Assembly: GCA_020636915.1 (NCBI GenBank)
Contig: JACJWV010000004.1
Span: forward strand, 124,001-188,000
Origin: Nocardioides sp.
GTDB taxonomy: Bacteria > Actinomycetota > Actinomycetes > Propionibacteriales > Nocardioidaceae
Reading direction: 5' to 3'
Length of the DNA: 64,000 nucleotides
In this document: positions 58,330-64,000 of the stretch, one piece after another
Numbering within the stretch: the first letter of the stretch is position 1
Layout: each line of letters starts with the position of its first letter
Notes under the pieces: generated by a model
What the model was told of the DNA's origin: nothing
Seen by the model: only the letters and a program-made list of their open reading frames with translations
Database searches by the model: none
Position numbers and translations under genes: made by a program

Positions 58330-59004
58330 GTGCCCAGGCCCCCGCGCTCAGCCGACGACCCCGCCCCCGGGTCGGGCGGCAGCTCCGACGTCCCCCCGCG
58401 CACGGAGGAGTGCGACCCGGAGCGCTGCCCGTGCGACGACGCCACCTGCTCCCTGAGCCGCTACGCGCGCGCCAACGCGGCCGCGTCCGGCCGGACGTCA
58501 TCGGGCGACTTCACGCTCGAGGCCACCGAGCAGGCGATCGCGGACCGGCTGGACGGGATGGCGGTCGACATGGCGGCGATGACGGCGGTGTCCAACATCT
58601 ATCGGGCCGCGAACGCCGTCCGGAACCACCTCGAGCGGACCGTCCTCGCCGAGCGCGGCCTGACCTGGACCGGCTGGGTGGTGCTCTGGGTGATCTGGAT
58701 CTGGGGCGAGGTCGAGAGCAGGCACGTCGCCGAGGAGGCCGGGATCTCCAAGGGCACGCTCACCGGCGTGCAGAACACGCTGATGGCCAAGGGTCTCGTG
58801 CACCGCGAGGTCCATCCCCAGGACGCCCGCCGGGTCCTGCTGTCCCTGACCCCCGAAGGCCAGGAGCTGATGGGCGAGCTGTTCCCTCTCTTCAACGCCG
58901 AGGAGGTCTTCGTGACGGGTGCGCTCGGTCACGAGGACACGGTGCTCCAGATGGCCCGCTCGCTGCGCGCCGTCGTCAAGCGCGCCGAGGGTGGGGTGGC
59001 CTGA
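58330..59004 (+). CDS. MarR-family regulator with Cys-rich N-terminal extension
   Basis: A 224-residue MarR protein, longer than the usual 140-160. The first 50 residues hold four cysteines in 13 positions (C28, C33, C35, C40). A winged helix follows (ESRHVAEEAGISKGTLTGVQNTLMAKGLVHREV, wing DARRVLLSLTPEG). MarR-type HpaR controls homoprotocatechuate genes in enterobacteria, so this is the best candidate for the three shared operators. The Cys cluster could bind a metal or sense redox state. Confidence 0.85.
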   Translation: MPRPPRSADDPAPGSGGSSDVPPRTEECDPERCPCDDATCSLSRYARANAAASGRTSSGDFTLEATEQAIADRLDGMAVDMAAMTAVSNIYRAANAVRNHLERTVLAERGLTWTGWVVLWVIWIWGEVESRHVAEEAGISKGTLTGVQNTLMAKGLVHREVHPQDARRVLLSLTPEGQELMGELFPLFNAEEVFVTGALGHEDTVLQMARSLRAVVKRAEGGVA

Positions 59005-59031
59005 GCGCGGGCGCCCGCCCGGCCCCGAGGC

Positions 59032-59766
59032 TCACGCAGTCGTCGCGGCGCTGAGCCTCGCCGCCCGACCCGCGTCGACGAGAGCCCGGAACAGGCTCAG
59101 CTGGGCAGGGTCGGAGGTCACCGTGTCCTCGGGGTGCCACTGCACGGCGAGGAACCAACCGGCCGCCTCCGGCAGGACCGCACCCTCGACCGTGCCGTCC
59201 TCGGCCCACGCGACCGGCTGGAGCCCGTCGCCGAGCCGACGCGCCCGCTGGTGGTGGTAGCAGGACGCGGCCACGGTCGAGCCGACCACGCTCTCGAGCA
59301 CCGAGCCGGGCTGCACGGAGACCGGGTGGACGACGTGCCGGTGCGGCTCGGGCATGTGCTGCTCCAGGTCGCCGCCGAGGGCGACGTTGACGACCTGCCA
59401 GCCGCGGCAGACGGCGAGCAGCGGAACCCCCCTCGCGACCGCCCACCGCGCGACGGCGAGGTCGAAGGCGTCCTGCTCGTCGTCGACGTCGTAGACCTCG
59501 TCGGTGGCCGGCGCCTCGCCGTACGTGCGCGGCGAGAGGTCGCCGCCACCGGGCAGCAGGACGGCGTCCGCGAACCCCAGCCGGCGGTCGAGGTCGTCAG
59601 CCGTCACCCGACCCGCGGGCGCCCAGGGGTGCACGGCGAGCGGCTCCCCACCCGCCCGGAGGACCCCCTCCGACAGGGTGCGGGCGGTCGTCAGCGCCTG
59701 GTAGCGGTGCGCCGAGGCGGACGCGGAGAACCGGGCGGGGATCGCCACCAGGGGGTTCGCTGACAT
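59032..59766 (-). CDS. Gamma-glutamyl hydrolase (peptidase C26, PuuD-like)
   Basis: A 244-residue C26 amidohydrolase: LLPGGGDLSPRTYGE, nucleophile Cys in VCRGWQVVNVALGG, and HPED with the catalytic His. PuuD relatives remove the gamma-glutamyl group from an oxidised amine. The start is the Met before SANPLVAIPA. It is divergent from the aldehyde dehydrogenase gene, with a shared operator in the 90-bp gap. Confidence 0.85.
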   Translation of the reverse strand: MSANPLVAIPARFSASASAHRYQALTTARTLSEGVLRAGGEPLAVHPWAPAGRVTADDLDRRLGFADAVLLPGGGDLSPRTYGEAPATDEVYDVDDEQDAFDLAVARWAVARGVPLLAVCRGWQVVNVALGGDLEQHMPEPHRHVVHPVSVQPGSVLESVVGSTVAASCYHHQRARRLGDGLQPVAWAEDGTVEGAVLPEAAGWFLAVQWHPEDTVTSDPAQLSLFRALVDAGRAARLSAATTA

Positions 59767-59794
59767 GTCTTGACGCCTCCGCTGGTCGGCAATA

Positions 59795-59810
59795 CGTTTG
59801 TGTCCGAACG
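59795..59810. promoter_or_regulatory. Shared operator, copy C (C26 hydrolase / HpaE-like divergent region)
   Basis: CGTTTGTGTCCGAACG, the third member of the set, lies between the divergent C26 hydrolase (29 bp from its ATG) and the aldehyde dehydrogenase (46 bp). Confidence 0.7.
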
Positions 59811-59856
59811 ATATCCCAGTCCCGCGTGGCCTGACCAGACGAACACCGGAGAACGC

Positions 59857-61326
59857 ATGAGCATCGTGACCGTCGCGGGCGTGGAGGTCGACACCCGGCA
59901 CTGGATCGGCGGCGAACGGATCGCGAGCGCGGACACCTTCGAGGACGTCTCCCCCCTCGACGGCACGGTGATCGCCGACGTCAGCCGCGGCGGCCGGGCC
60001 GAGGTCGACGCCGCTGTGGCGGCCGCCGTGGCGGCCTTCCCGGCCTGGGCCCGGACGTCGGTCGACGAGCGCGCCGCGGTGCTCCACCGGGTCGCCGACG
60101 GGATCGAGGCCCGCATCGAGGACCTCGCCCAGGTCGAGACGCGCGACAACGGCTCGCTGCTGAGGTCGCACCGCCGCGGCGTGATGCCCCGGGTCGCGAT
60201 GAACATCCGGTTCTTCGCCGACCACCTGCGGACGCTCGCCCACCCCGACTTCGACACGCGCGGACACCGCAACCACGTCACGTGGGACCCCGCCGGCGTG
60301 ACCGCGATCGTCACCCCCTGGAACGCGCCCCTCATGCTCGCGACCTGGCGGATCGGTCCCGCCCTGGCGGCCGGCAACACGGTCGTCGCCAAGCCGCCGG
60401 AATGGGCACCGCTGACGGCGTCGCTCTTCGCCGACATCGCCCACGAGGCCGGGCTGCCCGCCGGGGTGTTCAACGTCGTGCAGGGGCTGGGCGTCGAGGC
60501 GGGCGCTCCGCTGGTCGCGCACCCCGACGTACGACGGGTCTGCTTCACCGGCTCGGTCCCGACCTCGGTGAGGATCGGCGAAGCCGCAGCGCGCAACACG
60601 ACGCCGGTCAGCTTCGAGCTCGGCGGCAAGTCCCCCCTCCTCGTCTTCGACGACGCCGACCTCGACCTCGCGGTCGACCTGGCCGTCGAGCAGTTCGACA
60701 ACTCCGGTCAGGTCTGCCTCGCGGCGGTCCGCATGCTCGTCCAGGACGGGATCTACGACGAGTTCCGCTCCCGCTTCCTGGCCCGCGCCGCCGAGGTCAC
60801 GCAGGGCGACTCGCGCGACGAGTCCGTCGACCTCGGGCCCCTCGTGAGCAGGGCCCACCTCGACCGCGTCGACGGTTTCGTCAAGCGCGCCGTCGCCGAC
60901 GGGGCGCAGGTGATCCTCGGCGGCGGGCCGAACGACGAGCTCAACGCGGCCACGGGTGGCTTCTACTACCGTCCGACCGTCTTCGAGGGCGTCGGCCCCG
61001 AGCAGGAGATCACCTGCCAGGAGGTCTTCGGCCCGGTGCTGACGCTGCAGCGGTTCTCGACCGAGGACGACGGCGTGGCGATGGCCAACGACACCGAGTA
61101 CGGCCTGGCCGCCACCATCGTCACCGGCAGCCAGGAGCGCGCCGAGCGCGTCAGCTCCCGGGTCCGCGCCGGCACCGTCTGGGTCAACTGCTTCTTCGTC
61201 CGGGACCTGTCCGCACCGTTCGGTGGCAGCGGCAGGTCGGGCATCGGCCGCGAGGGCGGGACCTGGTCCTTCGACTTCTACTGCGACGTGAAGAACACGG
61301 TTTTCGCACCGAGAGGATGGAACTGA
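59857..61326 (+). CDS. hpaE: Aldehyde dehydrogenase, HpaE-like (5-carboxymethyl-2-hydroxymuconate semialdehyde)
   Basis: A 489-residue NAD-dependent aldehyde dehydrogenase: TPWNAPLMLATWRIGPALAAGN, ELGGKSP with the general-base Glu, the nucleophile Cys in FDNSGQVCLAA, and VFGPVL. Its immediate neighbours, HpaD-like and FAH-like genes, match the homoprotocatechuate meta pathway in which this enzyme oxidises the ring-cleavage aldehyde. Other aldehyde substrates cannot be excluded. Confidence 0.83.
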   Translation: MSIVTVAGVEVDTRHWIGGERIASADTFEDVSPLDGTVIADVSRGGRAEVDAAVAAAVAAFPAWARTSVDERAAVLHRVADGIEARIEDLAQVETRDNGSLLRSHRRGVMPRVAMNIRFFADHLRTLAHPDFDTRGHRNHVTWDPAGVTAIVTPWNAPLMLATWRIGPALAAGNTVVAKPPEWAPLTASLFADIAHEAGLPAGVFNVVQGLGVEAGAPLVAHPDVRRVCFTGSVPTSVRIGEAAARNTTPVSFELGGKSPLLVFDDADLDLAVDLAVEQFDNSGQVCLAAVRMLVQDGIYDEFRSRFLARAAEVTQGDSRDESVDLGPLVSRAHLDRVDGFVKRAVADGAQVILGGGPNDELNAATGGFYYRPTVFEGVGPEQEITCQEVFGPVLTLQRFSTEDDGVAMANDTEYGLAATIVTGSQERAERVSSRVRAGTVWVNCFFVRDLSAPFGGSGRSGIGREGGTWSFDFYCDVKNTVFAPRGWN

Positions 61327-61327
61327 C

Positions 61328-62278
61328 ATGGGCGAGGTCGTCGGCGCGGGTCTGCTCGCGCACGTCCCCACGATGATGCTCCCGCCGGAGACCCGGCGGG
61401 AGCTCAACGAAGGCAAGGAGATCTCGCTGGTCCCGGGTCTCCACCAGCTGCGGAAGGACGTGTTCGAGACCCTCGACTACGACACCGTCGTGGTCCTGGA
61501 CTCCCACTGGTTCACCACGGTCGAGTTCGTGGTCACGGCCCAGGACCGCCGGGCGGGCCTGTTCACCGCCGAGGAGCTCCCCCGCGGCATGTGCCGGATC
61601 CCCTACGACTGGCGAGGTGACCCCGAGCTCGCCTTCGCGATGGCCGACGCCGGGAGCGAGCACAGCACGTGGGTGACCGCCATCGACGACCCCTACCTGC
61701 CGATGTACTACGCGACGCTCAACCTGTGGAAGTTCCTCGGCGAGGGCCTCGACAAGCGCTGGGTCTCGGTCAGCGTGGCCCAGACGGGCGAGCGCGAGGA
61801 CTTCCTGCGCGCCGGCCGCGCCCTCGGCGACGCGATCGCGCGCACCGACCGCAAGGTCCTGCTCGTGGCGTCGGGCGCGCTCTCCCACACGTTCCACAAG
61901 CTGCGTCAGCTCCGCGACCACGAGGCCAGCGACCCCAAGCACATCCACTCCCCCGAGGCCTATGCGGCGGATCTCGAGCGGATCGCCTGGTTCAAGGACG
62001 GGGACCACGCCCGGGTGCTCGACACCATGGACGCGTTCATGCCGTACCGGCCCGAGGCGATGTTCGCGCACTACCTGATGCTCGCGGGCGCCTGCGGCGA
62101 GTCGGACCTGCGCGCGGCGGCGCGACAGTACGGCGACTACGAGAACTCGATCGGCACCGGCCAGGTCCACCTCTGGTTCGACGCACCGGACGGCGGCTTC
62201 CCGCGGCCGCACCGGACGCCCGAGGACCCCGACTTCGTACGCCAGATGGGCGGGCCCGACCTGCCCGCGGCCGGCTGA
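61328..62278 (+). CDS. hpaD: 3,4-dihydroxyphenylacetate 2,3-dioxygenase (LigB-type, class III)
   Basis: A 316-residue extradiol dioxygenase. AHVPTM and LDSHWF supply the iron ligands; AEELPRGMCRIPYDWRGDPELA, LVASGALSHTF and IGTGQVHLWF align by eye with E. coli HpaD segments, including ASGSLSHRF and SSGTGQV. It would cleave homoprotocatechuate between C2 and C3. One-base gap after the HpaE-like stop. Confidence 0.86.
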   Translation: MGEVVGAGLLAHVPTMMLPPETRRELNEGKEISLVPGLHQLRKDVFETLDYDTVVVLDSHWFTTVEFVVTAQDRRAGLFTAEELPRGMCRIPYDWRGDPELAFAMADAGSEHSTWVTAIDDPYLPMYYATLNLWKFLGEGLDKRWVSVSVAQTGEREDFLRAGRALGDAIARTDRKVLLVASGALSHTFHKLRQLRDHEASDPKHIHSPEAYAADLERIAWFKDGDHARVLDTMDAFMPYRPEAMFAHYLMLAGACGESDLRAAARQYGDYENSIGTGQVHLWFDAPDGGFPRPHRTPEDPDFVRQMGGPDLPAAG

Positions 62279-62294
62279 GGACGGGCCCCGAGCC

Positions 62295-63176
62295 ATGACC
62301 GAGCTGCGCAGGATCCTGCTGGACGGCTCCGCCGTCCAGGTCGTCCGTCACGGCGACACCCTCGTCGCCGGCGACGGACGCGAGGTCGCCGTGGACGACG
62401 CCGTCCACCTGCCCCCGACCGAGCCGTCGAAGATCATCGCGGTGCACCTCAACTACGCCAGCCGGACCGACGAGTTCATGACGAAGCTGCCGGCGGCGCC
62501 GACGTACTTCCACAAGCCGGTCACCGCGTTGAACTCCCACCGGGGTGCCGTCGTCCGCCCGACCGGCTGCAGGTGGCTCAACTACGAGGGCGAGATCGTC
62601 ATCGTGATCGGCCGCACCTGCCGCAACGTGTCCCCCGAGGAGGCCGGCGACTACATCGCCGGCTACACGATCGGCAACGACTACGGGCTCCACGACTTCC
62701 GCGACACCGACGCCGGTTCGATGCTGCGCGTCAAGGGCTCGGACACGCTGGCGCCGGTCGGCCCCGGCCTGGTGACCGACTGGGACTTCCACGGCAAGAC
62801 GCTGCGCACGCTGGTCAACGGGGAGGTCAAGCAGGAGGCGTCGACCGACGAGATGGAGTGGGACATGCACTACCTCGTCGCCGACATCGCCCGCACGATC
62901 ACGCTCAGCCCGGGCGACCTGCTCTACTCCGGCACGCCCGCGAACTCGCGGCCCGTGCAGCCCGGCGACGTGGTGGAGGTCGAGGTGGAGGGCCTGGGTC
63001 GTCTGACCAACCACATCGTCACCGGCCCGACCCCCATCCGCACCGACGTCGGCGCCCAGCCGACCGAGAGCGAGGAGGTGGTCTCCACCGCGCTCGGCGG
63101 CGACTGGGAGTTCCGCGGCATCCGCACCCCCAGCAAGGACCTCTACCCGTCCACGGTCGAGGCGCGGGAGGAGTGA
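62295..63176 (+). CDS. Fumarylacetoacetate-hydrolase-family enzyme (HpaG-like)
   Basis: A 293-residue FAH-family protein: LNYASRTDEFMTKLPAAPTYFHKP, EGEIVIVIGR with metal-binding Glu residues, GNDYGLHDFRDTDAG and LLYSGTPANSRP. In homoprotocatechuate degradation HpaG decarboxylates and isomerises the ring-cleavage product. A single FAH domain is present, unlike the two-domain E. coli HpaG, so only one of those steps may be done here. Confidence 0.8.
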   Translation: MTELRRILLDGSAVQVVRHGDTLVAGDGREVAVDDAVHLPPTEPSKIIAVHLNYASRTDEFMTKLPAAPTYFHKPVTALNSHRGAVVRPTGCRWLNYEGEIVIVIGRTCRNVSPEEAGDYIAGYTIGNDYGLHDFRDTDAGSMLRVKGSDTLAPVGPGLVTDWDFHGKTLRTLVNGEVKQEASTDEMEWDMHYLVADIARTITLSPGDLLYSGTPANSRPVQPGDVVEVEVEGLGRLTNHIVTGPTPIRTDVGAQPTESEEVVSTALGGDWEFRGIRTPSKDLYPSTVEAREE

Positions 63177-64000
63177 GCGTGGTCGCGACCTTCACCGAGG
63201 ACGCCGGCCACTGGAGCCGCCTCGCGGCGTCGGTCGCGCTTCCCCACCGGATGCTCGTCGGCGGGGAGGACGTGGACGGCGCCGGCACCCTGCCGATCGT
63301 CTCCCCCCGCGACGGTCGGACCCTGGTCGAGGTGGCCACCGCGTCGGACGCGGACGTCGACCGGGCGGTCGCGGCGGCACGCGCGGCGTTCGACGACGGG
63401 CCGTGGCCGCGCCTGAAGCCGCGCGAGCGGGCGGCCGTCCTGCTCCGCTGGGCCGACCTCATCGAGGCCGACCGGGACACGATCGCCGTGCTGGTCTCGC
63501 TCGAGATGGGCAAGCCGATCCGTGACGCGTGGGCCATCGAGCTGCGCGCCCTGCTGACGACGATCCGCTTCTACGCCGAGCTCGCCGACAAGGAGGCCGG
63601 TGAGATCCCGGCGGTCGGCGAGGACGACCTCGCGCTGGTGACCCGGGAGCCGACCGGCGTGGTCGCCGCCGTCGTGCCCTGGAACTTCCCGCTCACGCTG
63701 GCCGGCTGGAAGCTGGGGCCCGCTCTGGCGGTCGGCTGCACGGTGGTGCTCAAGCCGTCGGAGCTGTCCCCGTTGTCGGCGCTGCACGTCGCCTCCCTCG
63801 CGCGCGAGGCCGGGATGCCGCCCGGCGTCCTCAACGTCGTCAACGGCACGGGGACCACGGCCGGCCGTGCCCTCGGCCTCCACCCCGCCGTCGACGTCCT
63901 GGCCTTCACCGGATCGACGGTGGTGGGACGCCACTTCCTGCGCTACGCGGCCGACTCGAACCTCAAGCGGGTCTGGCTCGAGCTCGGCGGCAAGTCGCCG
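63173..64000 (+). CDS. Aldehyde dehydrogenase, 5' part
   Basis: The first 276 residues of an NAD-type aldehyde dehydrogenase cut by the window end, with VPWNFPLTLAGWKLGPALAVGCT and ELGGKSP present; the catalytic Cys lies outside. PuuC- or FeaB-like enzymes of this kind oxidise arylacetaldehydes or gamma-glutamyl-aminoaldehydes. The GTG start overlaps the FAH stop (GTGA); a second GTG two codons on is equally possible. Confidence 0.82.
   Translation, partial: MSVVATFTEDAGHWSRLAASVALPHRMLVGGEDVDGAGTLPIVSPRDGRTLVEVATASDADVDRAVAAARAAFDDGPWPRLKPRERAAVLLRWADLIEADRDTIAVLVSLEMGKPIRDAWAIELRALLTTIRFYAELADKEAGEIPAVGEDDLALVTREPTGVVAAVVPWNFPLTLAGWKLGPALAVGCTVVLKPSELSPLSALHVASLAREAGMPPGVLNVVNGTGTTAGRALGLHPAVDVLAFTGSTVVGRHFLRYAADSNLKRVWLELGGKSP

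Overview
The window is about 64 kb of very GC-rich, gene-dense bacterial DNA. Many starts are GTG, and stop/start overlaps of the ATGA or GTGA type are frequent. It carries DUF222/HNH (13E12-type) nucleases, an F420-style LLM oxidoreductase, a KstR-type operator, and actinobacterial steroid-degradation genes (kshA, hsaC, hsaA). This points to an actinomycete. A soil member of the Nocardioidaceae is my best guess, by inference only. I see no rRNA, tRNA or CRISPR array.

Layout. 0-3 kb: the end of an APC permease, a ceramidase-family membrane protein, and an LLM oxidoreductase fused to a hemerythrin domain. 3.1-5.0 kb: a DUF222/HNH gene flanked by long imperfect inverted repeats with 19-bp tandem units. 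5.0-11.6 kb: a tightly coupled minus-strand operon (MDR dehydrogenase, degenerate 6-pyruvoyl-tetrahydropterin-synthase-like protein, GT4 glycosyltransferase, flippase-like membrane protein, RibD-C-like reductase, GTP cyclohydrolase II). It diverges from a gene fusing a CDP-alcohol phosphotransferase to an alkaline-phosphatase-superfamily domain. 11.6-20 kb: an ECF sigma/anti-sigma pair, a SNF2 helicase, an alpha/beta hydrolase, an MFS pump facing a MarR regulator, and an OmpR-type two-component system. 20-23.4 kb: a copper operon (copZ, a YtkA-like protein, copA) behind a palindromic CsoR-type operator. 23.4-36.3 kb: mixed genes, including a PAP2/polytopic membrane pair, TerD, RimK with a C-terminal TrkA-C domain beside a DTG aspartyl protease, a CPBP protease, a class II amidotransferase, and an S1P-lyase-like enzyme coupled to an FGGY kinase.

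36.5-43.3 kb: a DesK/DesR-like two-component system, then a probable genome-defence or DNA-repair module. It holds a TOPRIM protein, a DUF222/HNH nuclease with a near-perfect SOS box in its promoter, and a primase-helicase of the TOTE type. 43.3-46.6 kb: the steroid-ring genes hsaA-hsaC-kshA behind a KstR palindrome. 46.7-50.3 kb: rocD, a secreted protein, a GNAT enzyme and a small conserved protein.

50.5-64 kb: a catabolic regulon. It contains a P450, a PDR-type reductase, a Rieske-oxygenase-like protein with degenerate metal sites, an acetoacetate-decarboxylase-like protein, a glutamine-synthetase-like ligase, an aromatic-amino-acid-decarboxylase-like enzyme, two amidohydrolase-type glutamine/gamma-glutamyl enzymes, a Cys-rich MarR regulator, and an HpaE-HpaD-HpaG-like homoprotocatechuate meta-cleavage set with a second aldehyde dehydrogenase. 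Three copies of one 16-bp operator sit so that they cover every transcription unit here. My reading is a gamma-glutamylation-assisted route from an aromatic amino acid or amine to homoprotocatechuate and central metabolism. The ends are predicted from families and the substrate is unproven.
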